From Psilocybe azurescens (taxonomy: Eukaryota; Basidiomycota; Agaricomycetes; Agaricales; Agrocybaceae): a DNA stretch of 64,000 nt. The stretch is from NCBI GenBank assembly GCA_023853785.1, contig JAJIRX010000016.1, positions 62,001 through 126,000 of the forward strand, in the 5' to 3' direction. Made by a program: the position numbers and the translations under genes. Shown here piece after piece: positions 11,807-23,800 of this stretch. The stretch's first letter is position 1. Every line of letters starts with the position of its first letter. The notes under the pieces are model-generated. The model ran no database searches. It had not been told where the DNA came from and saw only the letters and a program-made list of their open reading frames with translations.

Positions 11807-13606
11807 GAGGTCTTTCCTTTCCCCCACACAATCCATATGGACTCCAGTGGACTCCACTGGACTCCACTGGACTCTCTGTCCAGCCAAACTGGCTGACAGA
11901 TTGTCCAGTTCACTGGACTGGAACCGGACTGCAGTCCACTGGAGTCCACTGGACTCGCACTGGACTCCTGCCAAATTTTCAGTCCAGTCTCAGTCCAGTG
12001 GATTATGAGTCCAGTCAAGTCCACTGGAGTCCACTGGAGTCCACTGGACTGGGGCTTAAATATTCACTGAACAACAACAAATAATATATTTATTAGCACA
12101 GTCCAGTGGAGTCCAGTGGAGTCCACTGGATGCAATAATTAACACAATATCCGAAGTATGATCATTAGTTATTAATATTAATTGCAAAAAATAAAAGAGT
12201 AAAATCAATTGAAATAAACTCTATGAAATAACAATTAAATGAAACAATAGTTAAATACACTTGGGAGCAAAGTCTGCCTATGGATACAATTTGTATTTTG
12301 TTCAGTCCACGGGGTCAAATTTCACAAGCACATGTGACGCACACACGTGCCCGGCATCGGCCAATCAGCACGACAACCATCAAATGAACGACCCCAACCT
12401 TTCTTCCGACTACCACCACCACCACCTTGTTGATCGGAGCCAGGCGACAGCCAACCCGACACGACAGAGGTTGATGACCGAGGACGAGGACGAGGACGCT
12501 GGACGTGGACGCAACAGGGACGATGATGTGACAGCAACGACGACAATGATGTGGACGTGGATGCGACAGGGATGAGGACGGACGGGGATGACAGGGACGA
12601 CGATGCGGACGCGGATGGCAGCTGCGACAGGGACGAGGACAGACGCGGACAGCAGGGACGAGGAGCCCGGATGTGGACGTGACAGCAACAAGGACAAGGA
12701 TGCAGATGCAACAGCAACAAGGACAAGGATGCAGATGCAACAGCAACAAGGACAAGGACACAGATGCAACAGCAATGAGGACGCAGACATGACAGCAACG
12801 AGGACGCAGACACGACAGCAACAGGGATGAGGACGAGGACGAGGACGTGGATGCGACAGGGACAAGGATGGACAGGGACGACAGGGACAAGGACAGACGG
12901 GGACAACAGCGACGAGGACGAGGACGAGGATGCGGACACAGATAACGGCTGCGACAACAACGAGGATGCAGACGGTGGCTGTGACAGCGATGAGGACGGA
13001 CGAGGATGAGGACGCGACAGGGACAAGGACGGATGCGGACAGCAGGGACAAGGACAAGGATGCGGACGCCGGACGGCGGCTGCGACAGGGACAAGGACGG
13101 ACATGGACGGCAGGGACAAGGACAAGGACAAGGATGCAGACGGTGGCTGCGACAGCGACAAGGATGGGTACGGCGGCTGCGACAGCGACAGATACGGACG
13201 CTGGTACTGATGACCCAATGGACGACCCGACAGACGACCTGTACGATGGTAAAGTACTGCTCCTGCTCCCCCTTTTTTATTTTTTATTTTATTATCTTTT
13301 TTCTTCCTTTTGTCTTGGCCCTCGCATGTAGATATGTAGTAATGTATTAAATAGTTATTAATATACTTTATTCCACTAATCTGAATTTATGTTAAGATTG
13401 AATTTATTTACTGTGTCAAGTCCAGTGGACTCCAGTGGACTCCAGTGGACTACTGTTATTTTAGTCCATATTCAATGTATAGTATAAGATCTACTAAAGT
13501 GCAGTGGAATCCACTGGAGCTGTTTACCTTTTACACTCAGTATATAGGCAAGTCCAGTGGAGTCCACTGGAGTCCATATGGACTGTGTGGGGGATGGTAA
13601 AGTACT
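11807..13606 (-). mobile_element. Element B: non-autonomous element, same family as A, opposite orientation
   Basis: Left end GAGGTCTTTCCTTTCCCCC; right end read inward AGTACTTTACCATCCCCC; both continue into CACA.TCCATATGGACTCC, so the terminal inverted repeat is about 38 bp. Flanking 9-bp repeats 11798-11806 and 13607-13615 match at 8 of 9. Subterminal arrays are TCCAGTGGACTCCA/TCCACTGGAGTCCA (about 11830-12130 and 13420-13580). The conserved block shared with A, D and E is at about 12330-12480 in reverse orientation. There is no tRNA-like module. Confidence 0.88.
12470..13250 (-). repeat. Purine-rich minisatellite core of element B
   Basis: Imperfect repeats of GACAGGGAC, GAGGACG, AAGGATGCAGATGCAAC and relatives. 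As in A, reading frames are long on both strands (up to 298 codons) only because the unit lacks stops. On the element's own strand the sequence is pyrimidine-rich, as in A. Confidence 0.8.
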
Positions 13607-14077
13607 GCATATTGAGCATATTCGCAAGGGATCTTTTCAACCTCTGACAGCACAGGAGTGGAGATCAAAGCTTTGCGGCCAATCCCTCATATGGAAGTTG
13701 AAGAAGAATCGCGTTCAACAAGGCAGAGGAGTTTGTGGCCCATTAATTTCATACACAGGATGCTGCCTTCCACGCTCGTTGACTAGGCCCAATTTTTGAC
13801 ATGCACAGTACATGGGGACTTTTGCTTGATGATGATTCAACATCATCATATTTGTTTTTGTCTCGCCGCATTGTGCTGCAGTATATACATCTCCATTGTG
13901 GCTATATATATATATATTTACACAGTACACATAAATAAAATTTATCAATGTTATATAATTTCTTGGTCTCGTTTCTCATTATATTGTGTGTGTTGTGTGT
14001 GAAATTTTGATTGAACTATCATTTGAGGTAAGTAAGAATAATTTGAAGATTCAGTAAGAGTTAATTGGAAGTAAGAC

Positions 14078-14385
14078 ATTGTTACTACATAGTCCTACTA
14101 AGCTAAAGTTGTCTATTGCATGATCTATGTAACCTATATAACACTCATGTGAAAATACTGTACATTGGTAGCATACACTATGAACTATGTGTTATTGGTA
14201 GTATTGGCCAGAGTCTACATAGAGCTATGGGGGCTATGTAGCTCAGAGTGTGAGCTACTGAGTATGCAGTAGACCCATGCCAGAGCTACCGGGATCTATG
14301 TAGATGCACACCGGAACCACCAGGCGCTACCAGAGCTACTGGCGCTACTGCAAAAGCCAATTCATACCAGTGCTACATAGCCTAA
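14078..14385. repeat. Region of iterated CTATGTAG / GCTAC motifs, possible small MITE
   Basis: CTACATAG, CTATGTAG, GAGCTAC and GCTAC recur many times in about 300 bp. The first and last clear occurrences are TTACTACATAG (about 14080) and GTGCTACATAG (about 14372). No clean terminal repeat or target duplication was found. No gene is visible between the end of gene X (13797) and about 14460. Confidence 0.4.
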
Positions 14386-14459
14386 GTGACACTCTACTGG
14401 GCAAATTTCTTTTACCTGATGATTTATACAGCTTGATTGACTCCAAATGTTCTTTATTC

Positions 14460-14840
14460 AGCAGCATGACATATTCACCCAAGTGGTTGAGATAATTCGA
14501 GCATCAAATGTGGCAAAAGTATCAGCTTGGTCGAGAGTAATTCATCTACTCCGCAAAGGCCACGAGACTCTGCTCTCCGAATGGATCTCCTGCATTTAGA
14601 GAAGCTCATCCTTAAGGAGTGCTCCAGTCCGATGGATGTGCTCGATTTTTTCACATTTTTAACCTACACTTCTTCGAGGTGGATTGTTATCGATCCTTTC
14701 AAAAAGTTTATGATGTAACAAGGCGACCCATAGATCCCTCACACTGTACGCTGCAGGATTTGCTAATATCCCACAATCAGCCAGAGTACGGAGCATTGGT
14801 GTCCATCCTCGAAGACACAGCAGGTGCGCAATATTCCTAA
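14460..14840 (+). pseudogene. Possible fragment of an unrecognised protein-coding gene
   Basis: Two overlapping frames read like protein: about 14464-14580 and then 14619-14840 (ending DLLISHNQPEYGALVSIL and a short tail). I recognise no family. The frame changes at about 14600, so it is either a decayed fragment or a chance reading frame. Confidence 0.2.
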
Positions 14841-15149
14841 AGGCAACATCAGATATCAAACTGTATGAGGTTTGGGGTTTGGGAAACGATTGAGAACTAA
14901 CGAAGGTGAAAACATATCTTTTCAACTACCTGAATGTAATGTGGGTCAAGATTTCCTCATCCTTTGATTTCCACTCCTCAGGAAGGCATAATGAAAAACT
15001 ATGATATTGTGTGGGAACCTACACTTCCCTCAGACTAAGTAGTATTATGAAGGCTTAGTTTATTTGTACAAATATCAATTGAGAAAAATGAATACCAGTC
15101 AGAGAAGGGAAAGTAGAGATGCAAAAAATGATTGGGAGATATGTGTACT

Positions 15150-16474
15150 TCAAACTTCATAGTTTCCAAAGGTACCGCCTTCGTTGGACTCTTTCATTGC
15201 AACCATCGTAAGCGGAGCCACTTCTCCTGTGTAAGTGTAGGTGCCAAAGTCCCCTGGGGTGCTACTCGCTCTATGGCTATTCCTTGACTGGGACCCGTCG
15301 AATTGTAAGCCAGATATATGAGTGATGGTGGATGCAGTTGTGCTGTCAGGGTTTCTAAGAGCGATTCTTGCTACCAGAACCGTTGGAGCCATCCCCTGAT
15401 TCTAGGTCAGATATGTATGATTGAAGAGTAGATAATCAGGACCACATACAGCAACAAACATTGTCACCCCTTCCAAGTAATACTGCACCAAAAGATAAAT
15501 TGATCCCACTTCACTCAAGGAAGTATCAGTTGTGAAGACGGCCTGAAGCAGGAGTACGAGTGAGTATGCTGCGGCTGACTCGGTGACCAACGTGACAACA
15601 TGATTAAACAGTCTTTTGGAAGGCGACCCATTTAAACGAGATGACGAATGTATTTTATACCCAATCAAAAATGTTGTAATGATGGTGGTGGCCAGTGACA
15701 CAAGGATTACAGCACTTGAAATGTGGATGGATACTAGGATGTCTTTTCTGTTGCTGGTTGTGGCACTGGTTAACCCTGCTAGGGCTGTTGCCGTAGCGAA
15801 GAGACCTGCGATAACATGTCATTAATGCAAAAATTTATGCAAATCTCTTCCATAAGACACACCAAATTCTGCAACAAAAAGAATTAGGAGTCCTGAAATT
15901 ACAAGGAACGACTGTCCCCAGACGTGGTAGCATCTCCATATCTGCCCAAGGCATTGTTCAGAATGAGAAGATAATTGGTGAGATTTACTAACCAGCAGTC
16001 CATCGGAAACAATTAACAAGGAATAGAATAGAAAGGTAGTTAGCACCCCAATCCATGGAGGGCCTCCTTCTAATGTCCCAAAAAAATGGATTCTTGCGTA
16101 TCTCCATTAATCACAACAGACAAATTGAGGAAGTACCACTGAATAATAAAATTCGAGAAACAGATTAGGTAGAGCACCGAAATTGCAGATAGAACGATGC
16201 GGCGATTCATATTCTCGGCCTTCTTGGATACTGAGGTACATACTGTTCAGTTATCCGTTATAATTTGAAATGGATGAACCTACAATAAAGCCACATAGTT
16301 CCAGTGTAAATCATGGTATAGATTCCTGATCAATAAAGTATATGCTTGTGGTAATTATTCTCATGAATATGAAAACGTACCCATTAAAAAATTAAAGAGC
16401 ATCGAGCTATTGAGGTTAGCGCCAACTATGCCTTGTTGTACACTGGTTGGAAAGGAGATACTAGATACAGACAT
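15150..16474 (-). CDS. Agaricomycete-type multi-pass membrane protein, six exons
   Basis: Six exons on the minus strand: 16474-16381, 16325-16284, 16230-15993, 15941-15863, 15805-15450 and 15395-15150, with introns of 51-58 nt, all GT..AG. Phases agree throughout if exon 3 is one base longer (G run at 16077-16079), giving about 351 residues. Diagnostic stretches: GIYTMIYTGTMWLY, GPPWIGVLTTFLFYSLLIVSDGLL, IWRCYHVWGQSFLVISGLL, TTIITTFLIGYKIHSSSR, ESAAAYSLVLLLQAVF and GMAPTVLVARIALRNP, five to seven hydrophobic segments in all. From memory this is a large agaricomycete-specific membrane family with no proven function. The tail (THISGLQF onward) is hydrophilic and probably cytosolic. Its regular splicing suggests a host gene. 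Confidence 0.75.
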
Positions 16475-17534
16475 TGTGAAATACTGTAGAATTGTAGAGA
16501 CTCGGCCCTCATTGCACACTCTTCTTATATGTAATGGACGACTTATCGTGATCAGAGCCCAAAGTAAATCCCATCATCAATTTCATATAGCAGTCGACAT
16601 GGATGCTGGATGCTAGATAGATCCACTCCGCCATTTTCGTGATTAGCCTCCTCAGATACTGAAATTTGAATGGGCATACATCTTTGTGTTCACAGACAGT
16701 GTTGGGAGACCATGCCATGTTGGACGGGCGACTGATTCGTTGGTGCTTGTCTTAACGGTTCTCTATTGAAGTCAGCATGTCTTGGAGACATTATCTCAGT
16801 AGCGCGCTTAGCGCTAATCAGGTATCAAGACATATCTTAGTGGGTGCAACGGACTGGTTAATTAAGACAAGGACCAGAATAGCATGCGTGAGTTCATCCT
16901 CCAGGGACTTAGATACTTGAAACTGAAGTGAGCTCGAGCTTTGTCCTGAAGAGCCTTTCAATTTAAATCCCAACTTTTGGGGTTATCGCCTTCCCATGGG
17001 CTCACCGGTGACTGAAGAGGTGCTCAAGGAGGACGAAAAGTCAATACATCGACAGGCGTTACAATGACGAGAAACCGGATCGAAGTGCCATCGATCTGCC
17101 AATGGAACTTGGCTGTCCTCGAGTTCTCGCTGAATGAACAACCCGGCAGTGAACACGTCAAGGTTCAATTAATCACTGAGGTGATTGAGTAGAAGCATTT
17201 GAATAGCAATTTGAATAATCACAAAGTATATAGCCTTTTGACTGATCGACATCCGTCTGAGCTTCGCCCTCTGAGACAGAATCTTTGTACATCGGGCCAC
17301 ATCATAGAGCAAGGCCTGAAATCGAAGCATGGGGCTTCGGAATGCGAGAGATGTGGATATGGACAAGGATGGGATGAATGAGATACGAAACAGCATGCTC
17401 AAGGGGTTCAGATAAAACAGATACGGTATGGAGCCTCAACATAAGACGGAGTCCACCAGGTTACACCATTTATAATAGCTGTTCATGTAATAGAAAAAAA
17501 AGAAAGACAGGCTGGAATGAAAACGGGCTGAGTA
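16475..17534. other. Spacer upstream of the membrane-protein gene, no gene seen
   Basis: About 1 kb with only short frames in both strands, none resembling a protein I know. It should contain the promoter of the minus-strand gene ending at 16474, but I could not pick out a convincing core element. Confidence 0.4.
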
Positions 17535-18274
17535 TAGCGACCATCCAGACTGAAAGGCAGGACATCGACGAAACGCCTACCTGGAAAAAATTTCTCTCAT
17601 CTATATTGCGTAATTTCTACGCGGTTCGCATAGTTTCAAATTTGACATATGAGCATTGTAATGAAGGGTGAAAGGGCGAGGTAAAGTGCATGGACGCAGT
17701 TAATATTAATAACACGGTAGCAAGATGCGATAAATGAATCAGATGATGATATCGAGTAGATGTGGTACGACGAACAACGATAAAAGAACAGCGGGTTGAA
17801 ATTCCATAACAGCGCTCATCGAGATTCATTATGTCTTCGGCTGTGCATCGTCCTGATCGAATCCTTGATTTCATGTCATGAAATAAGAGGACAGATGGTG
17901 GCGTTTGCGAGACAGTTGCGCTATCAGGCCATCGTGGGCCTTGTGTGGGTCAGCTAGTATATAGAAACTATCGGACCTCAGACATGGAAAGGGTGGTTTA
18001 ATAAGACTGTACATATCATGCTATCCTAAGAAGCATAGAGAGTAATAAATGGTAATGTGATCTGGGAGAAATGTCCTTTTATTGATTGCAGCGTGGAATC
18101 CGGATGAACTCAAAATGGAAACCCAATTTAGCTGTTTAGGGCAGGTCAATGTGATATGTGATCAATTGATTTCAGTTTCTTCGCTTCCGTCTCGTCTTAC
18201 ATGGGCTTTTTGGCTTGTATTTGCATCCATCCATGCCTTCCCACCGGACCCCATAACACAATACACACCGCTCC

Positions 18275-20018
18275 ATACCCTCACCCGCGCCCCTTGGTGC
18301 AGCAGCAGCAACCCTATAGACAGCAATCCACCTCTATGACCTCGAACACCCTCTTCCTGGAGCTCTACCTCCACCCCTTAAACGACACCTGGGCGCCGAA
18401 ACACATCGAAAATCGGAAGGTAGACTAGCTCGAAGACTGCGGCAGGGAGGGGAATGGTTTTTTGATAGTAAAGTGCTGAGTCTGCAGTATGCGGCGGTGT
18501 GGGAGGAGGGCGGAAAGGTGTGTTTGCATTCATTTTGCGATTTTTGCGTTGGGGTGAGAGACTTGAGTAGGGTGTTGATGGTGTTTTTTGACGGATGTAG
18601 ATATATATTAAACACGCTAAAAGCTCTAACGGGAAGTTCATCAATGGCGAGCGGCTGAGCAGCGAGGAATACGTATCGTACCCTTTCTATCTCAAGAGCG
18701 ATGATATCGTCGTTCTTTCTTCCCCCTCCCACTCCCTCCCCCGTTCCAGCAACGCCACCCGCGACTTGCCCAAGGCCTCGACAGCATGGACGGCATCGCC
18801 CTTAGCCCCCTGGCAAGACCAGCTTGACGTTTGACGTTATTTTGAGCAGGCTGCAGGGAGCGGTGCAGAAGAGCCGGGAGACGGGGGCAGAGTTGAGGTG
18901 TCTGATGGGTGAGATGGGCGAGATAGGGATGTTCTTGTGGGAGGGGTGAGTTTTTCTTCTCTTTTTGTCGATTTTTGTGGTTTGATTTGGACATGGATTT
19001 GTGCGAAATGTGCTTTGAGGAATTCTCATTGCGCTTCATTTATCGTTATCTTTTCTTGTTATCTTATCTTTATTTCTATGGGCATGTGTTGACGATATTC
19101 TTTTTGTTTTACTTTTGGTTTGCGATTCTTCCGTCGTTGCCGACGTATCTCCCTCCTGTACGCGCTCCGCCGCCGGATATAGCCCAACTTCCACCGGCAC
19201 CCTCTCCCCCTTCTAATAACCAGCCTGCTGCTGCTGCACCCGCCGCTGCTGGAGGTTTGGGAGCGGGATCGCCTACTGAGCCTGTCGCTGTTTCGGCCTC
19301 AATTTCGACAAAGGCGGGGGCAACAGAAGGGGCTGGGACATCCACGTCCACGTCGTTGCCGCCCCCGCCGCCTGCAACAACCATTTCGTCTGGGGCGGAT
19401 CGAGAACAAACGGTATCCGTTGGCAACACATCATCTGCTTCCCCGCCTCCACCTCCGCTTCCATCCACCCCACCCAATCCACCACCACCACTGCAAGAGC
19501 AAGCGACAATAACAACAATAAAAACGCCCCTGCCTTCCCAGCAGCCATCATCCAAGACCTGCGATTGCAGCTGTACGACACGCCGGTACGGCTCGCGGGC
19601 TATTTGGAGCAGGTGTGCCAGCTGGAAGGGGTGATACTCAAGCAGGAGGCGATGAGGCGGGAGGTGGTGTTGACGGAGATGATTATACATCTCAACAGTC
19701 ATGTCGCATGAGCTGGAGAGCGTGGAGGAAGAGGAAGAGGAAGAGGAAGAGGAGCTTGCACGTGCTCAGTTCGGGGAGGATGGGCATGGACGTCTTGTGG
19801 AGGGTGTGCAAGTCGAGCATGGAGCACCTGCGGAAGAGGCGTGTGGTGCTGGTGAAGCGGAGGGTGGGGCGCAGCACGAGGGAGAGGAAGAGGAAGAGGT
19901 TGGTTGTGAGAAAACGGGAGCAGAGTCGAAGACGGAGGAGGATGCGACGGTGGAGGCGGAGAAGAGGACCTGGGTGTCGGGCGGCAGGATGAGGACGGGG
20001 ATGGGATGGGGAGTCTGA
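18275..20018 (+). pseudogene. FHA-domain protein (SLMAP/Far10-like), copy 1, degraded
   Basis: FHA domains bind phosphothreonine peptides. Visible: LYLHPLNDTWAPKHI (about 18361-18405), GRGNGFFDSKVLS-like text out of frame (about 18440-18480), YAAVWEEGGK before a donor at 18519, and after an 82-nt intron IYIK..KSSNGKFINGERLSS (about 18600-18660) with YPFYLKSDD, the classic FHA core. Then a helical segment (about 18840-18945), a Pro/Ser/Thr-rich linker (19150-19550), a coiled-coil stretch beginning at about 19547 with QLYDTP (stop at 19709-19711), and an acidic Glu-rich frame (19701-20018) that may be the original continuation. The likely start codon is ATA here (18275-18277) but ATG in copy 2; CAG has become TAG at 18421-18423. 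The architecture suits the Far10/SLMAP group; that assignment is tentative. Confidence 0.6.
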
Positions 20019-20270
20019 ATCGGATATCGAGGCTGACGCTGAGCATCACATGCAGCGCCACGCAGATCCAAACCGAAAGTGCGAGGGCGTATGACGCGAA
20101 GGAGGAGCATACGAAAGCGGCGACGATATTTCGCTGTTATTGTACAGAGGTCCGTCCCCCTCAACGGCCCTACACACAAATACAGACAGATGTTTACTCT
20201 CACGATTGGATACTAAAGCATCAACGTCTTCCTGATCCTCCGGCCTTTATCCGCCTTGGACATACCTGAA

Positions 20271-21228
20271 CAAAGCTGTAGGAGGTGGTTCATATTCGAG
20301 CTGATAGCTGTTTCCGTGTTGATGGCCGCGCTGGACAGTATTCTTATGCTGAGAGGTATGTACTAAGCATAACTACACACGCATGATTAAAGAATTGACC
20401 CATTCTTACGCGCATGTAGTGTATGCACTACACCGCAAAGACAGGCGGGTTGGAGTGCTATTGGCGGTTTTGTTCCTTGTGCAGATTGTTGTGGAGGTGA
20501 TATGCGGGCAGAGGGCAGTGAACGGGTCGTTTAACAGGATCTGCGACGCTAGTCGAACCCATGGCTCCGTTGCCTACTACTGGTGCGTCTGCCGCCACTC
20601 TTCATGTATTCATTTGAATCAATGTCTCTTTTGCAGTATTTCCGTGTGGGTTGCTCATATATCCCTGGTTGTGCTAACTGCGTGCAAGTATGACCTGATG
20701 AAAATGAAGATCCCAATCGTACGTGTCGTCACTCGCGATGGAGCATGAATCACGGGTATAGTCTGCTGTAAGTCGCACATCGAACTGTAATTCCCTCAGG
20801 GTGCCACTGATACAGTATTTAATTAATTGATAAATTGATAAATTGACAATTCTCGCTGCAGCATTATTCGCGACGATCGCACCATGGGCGCTCATAAAGC
20901 AGGTCCAAAAAGCTCATATTGTTTTTGGGTGCGTACTAGTTACTGTAGCCGATGTAGGCCAGCTCGCTCGCTCGCGCTCACGTAGGTGGCCGATATCTAT
21001 AATATCCGTCAGCGTACGTTGTTATTTAAAATCGCTCAACCTTGCTGCGCGCATTATTACTATTCTTTCTGACTTGTCGGATACTTTGAACTGATACAGT
21101 GCTGTCGCATGATCATGAACATGCAGAGGCTTGATATCACGGAGACCAGTGTCGATCCCGAGAACCTCACCGAGCTCACATCATTTACAGAGCTTCAAAC
21201 CCTGCAACTCGAGTTAAAGGGACAGTGA
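20271..21228 (+). pseudogene. Multi-pass membrane protein of the DUF6533-associated type, copy 1, stop codon in mid-gene
   Basis: Starts in CRRWFIFELIAVSVLMAAL (from 20277), then LYRKDRRVGVLL-like (exon from about 20422), ICDASRTHGSVAYYW, SVWVAHISLVVLTACKYDLM, an exon LFATIAPWALIKQVQKAHIV (about 20866-20930), a short exon WPISIISVS (about 20988) and a last exon CRMIMNMQRL.. ending TGA at 21226-21228. At least four hydrophobic segments. This matches the part that follows the DUF6533 domain in a very common agaricomycete membrane family; the N-terminal DUF6533 exons are not visible, so the gene is 5'-truncated or starts in exons I cannot recognise. TGA at 20746-20748 replaces the TGG (Trp) found in copy 2 at 38348-38350, so this copy would lose its last membrane segments. 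Confidence 0.7.
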
Positions 21229-21847
21229 CTGTTTGGACATCCTGAGACTCGAGTCTATGGATGGGCGGATCGGATCGACCTTTTTAATAGCGATGCATTG
21301 TAGAGAGGATGGCACCAGAAATTGAACCCTGCCTAGTGGTTATGCTTACATACCACCATCACGATATGAAATGCTGATCTGCGGGCGCATACAGTGTCGG
21401 AAAGGCGATCGCGGGAACTCTCCAACGACACAGGCTGTACCGTTCTTTGAGTGTATGTATGTATGTAAATGTATGGGCCGCGGGGAATCGACGACATGGT
21501 CATCAAATATATTACATATTCTCCGACTACCCTACTTTACCTTGTGCAGGGGAGCAAAACCCAGTCATGTTTGTCCTCTGCCCTGCTGGCGTTTGATTTT
21601 TCTTAACAGGCGGTTAGTGCATAATTAACATAGTCAGTCGATCACAGTACGTTCTGTTATTGTACGAGAAACTTATTATAACCAATGCGCAGCCTCAAAG
21701 CTGGTAATCGAACTGCCGCAGCTTTATTTTGTACGGCGTATCTCATAGATTACGGAAGACCAAACAGAGACAAAGTTTTCAACACATTTTACATGCTACA
21801 TACATGTAGAGACGAAACTTTGGAGCACGAAACAATAAGCAAAATGC

Positions 21848-23299
21848 TCAATCTTTCCACGTCACGCAAACATCCAGCCCTGGGTTCTTCTCTAGAGATA
21901 ATGGGAGTTGACTCTTTATATAACTACACCATTGTGCCAAATGGCTCGGAGTTCTGTATTCACTGTAGTATTCCTCTGATAAGTCGACCACTAAGACGAT
22001 GTCGATGTGCCTGACGGAATAAAAAAGAAGGGTAGGCGAGATGGTTGTCCAGGACATTTATATCGATTGACTCCAGTTGCTCCATGACTGGTTTCGTGAT
22101 AGGGTTGTACGCCGAATGAGAAATTGTTATTGAGAGGCTATTGAGACTTGGCGGGGCGTCATATTTGAGAAGAAGGTTTATGACAGAGATGGGTGTTCTG
22201 CTATGGATCTTGAATGAAATGGAGTTGAGCTGTGTAAGATGTTTGTAGTTGATGGCGAAGCTGTCTTGCTTTGATGTGTAGACTTCTCCTGAAAAAGGTA
22301 TGTGTCACTTAGTTACAACATGAGGTGGTGATGTATGACCGACTCACTCCGATCCATCCAGATGTCCAAAACTAGCAATTGCAGAACTGGAGCACGATCG
22401 AGCACTTGGTTTATTACCGCTAAAATATCTGGGTATGGGATGTCCATCGAAAGATTGACGAGATGAGGAAGAATGTTGCGAGGAGATTCTGGTATATCGG
22501 AGTCCGGATACGTTATCAGTCCAATATCCTTATGTGACACGAAGCAGTCGATATCTAAAGACTCGAGCAGCATAGGTCCTCCGCCTGCGGTGTTGTCAAA
22601 GTTGTAGTACGAACCAAACTCACTTACAGTGGACCGATAAAGATGGAGGTGTTTAATATTTGATCCCTGAAGAAAATTTCGCGGTATGTTTCGCATCTCT
22701 GCGAGATCGAGTTGTGTTAGTTCGGAGAGCCGGAGGAGATCTTCAAGTGCTATTAACAGCTTTGGATGTATGGACTTCCAGCTTAATCCATTGTAGCGGG
22801 GATTATCCTCATCATCATCATAGTAATCGTCATTGTCTCGGCTCCAACGATATATATATAGGGAGAGATAACGAGCAGCTGATGAGGGGGGAAAACGGGA
22901 AGGCCGAAACAAGTTATTGAAGATATATGCGAGACACCCGTCTTCAAGAGCTGGCATAACCTCGTCGTAGTAGCCTATCATCTGCAGGGAAAACGATGTG
23001 ACAAATTCGCAGACGCCCGGCATTGATGGTTTGACTGAATGTCCGCATTCAATGATATCCGCGAGCGTCCTGATACCCCTGGATGTATGCTCTATATTGT
23101 GACCGTCGTTACGATATGGGGCGAGCGAAGAGAATCGCGCCTTATTTGCGTGAATACGAAAGGTGTGCGACGCGAGTGCGATCGCTGAGACGCTGGATAC
23201 GTCCAGCGTTCTAGATGCTTCATCAATGATATCATCGATGAGTTCAACGGGTAACACCGGGGACGCCTGAGTCAATTGATTCTCTGGAGAGAGAAACAT
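21848..23299 (-). pseudogene. F-box-like protein, copy 1, frameshifted in the second exon
   Basis: Exon 1 23299-22348, exon 2 22288-21848, 59-nt intron. Begins MFLSPENQ; residues about 13-60 (LPVELIDDIIDEA..SVSAIALASHTFR) read as an F-box-like motif, which would recruit the protein to an SCF ubiquitin ligase. The rest is typical of the variable substrate region, with leucine-rich stretches (LSELTQLDLAEMRNI, HLVNLSMDI, LQLLVLDIW). Near 22020-22026 there is one more A (T on the coding strand) than in copy 2, which shifts the last 60-odd residues out of frame. Exon 1 is fully open here, unlike copy 2. Either a sequencing error or a real loss of the C-terminus. Confidence 0.65.
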
Positions 23300-23689
23300 G
23301 AACTATTGTGGTGGCAAAGGAATGAAAGAATTCAAGAGTGGCCGATCTGACTCTTTATATAACAATCCGACACAGCTTTCTAACGTGTCAGTGTATACTG
23401 GCTATGCATGCCAATCACGACAGTTCGACCGCAACAGTTCGATCTATCAACACAAGGGGCGATGGCCAACCAATCTCGCCTAAACGTTTGCCCGATGAGT
23501 ACGACAGGTCGCTAAGTCGCTGGGCACTTTGCCGTTCCGCGCTGTTGACATTGCTAATTTGGCGGCAGCAGAATGAGGGACACGTGAGGACATGATACGC
23601 GGTGACGAGAGCGCAGAGGACGTGGGAATTGCTTGAACTGGTCTGCTCCCCTCTTTGTCAACACCAACGAGCGTGCGAGCATCGAGCTC

Positions 23690-23800
23690 GATTCGTGCGT
23701 CCAGGAAAATGTCCGTGCCATGTCCGTGCCGTCAGTGCACGTCCGCGCATGTCAGTGCATGTCCGTGCAAAGTCGGTGCTTACCAGACTCATTTCAGTGC
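23690..23800. repeat. Degenerate GTCCGTGCATGTCAGTGC repeats
   Basis: GTCCGTGC, GTCAGTGC and GTCCGCGC recur every 9-18 bp. The matching place in copy 2 of the duplication (about 41310-41395) has lost one unit and gained another (extra AAAGTCAGTGC). A related GTGCACGGAC cluster is at 31145-31350. Confidence 0.6.

Larger units (their letters stand above)
6119..13797 (+). pseudogene. 'Gene X': transposon-associated multicopy agaricomycete protein of unknown function, interrupted by T and B
   Basis: Reading order: an acidic, Ser/Pro/Ala-rich N-terminal stretch (about 6119-6310), then VTLAYHLLSKGVPFHTF (about 6862-6912), then GCAALLMGGIVAQIAKEY (about 7060-7115) and WYYCDDMLTESKIQTIISLY (about 7201-7260). 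After an intron donor at 7278 the coding sequence resumes at 11680 with WFPPPAVWD, and after element B it continues to a stop near 13797. From memory, proteins with this order of motifs are abundant in agaricomycete genomes close to DNA transposons, with no assigned function. The original intron was about 51 nt; transposon T landed in it. Element B split the exon between 11806 and 13607, and its removal restores the frame (HIEHIRKG). In-frame stops at 6548-6550 and 6734-6736 suggest decay. Whether it belongs to the same element as the Plavaka transposase is not known. Confidence 0.6.

Noticed and set aside
12315..13350. Long reading frames of 200-298 codons on both strands
   Set aside because: Same explanation, in the element B minisatellite.
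19109..19702. Minus-strand Gly/Ala-rich frame opposite the FHA gene, and its counterpart at 36770-37309
   Set aside because: Shadow of the Pro/Ser-rich linker and coiled-coil region on the plus strand, where the FHA core and introns are located.
19699..20203. Minus-strand Pro/Ser-rich frames, and counterpart at 37306-37804
   Set aside because: Reverse complement of the Glu-rich stretch; no family features.
22660..22920. A plus-strand frame opposite the F-box gene, also at 40266-40526
   Set aside because: Shadow of exon 1 of the F-box-like gene, which has a domain and a matched intron.
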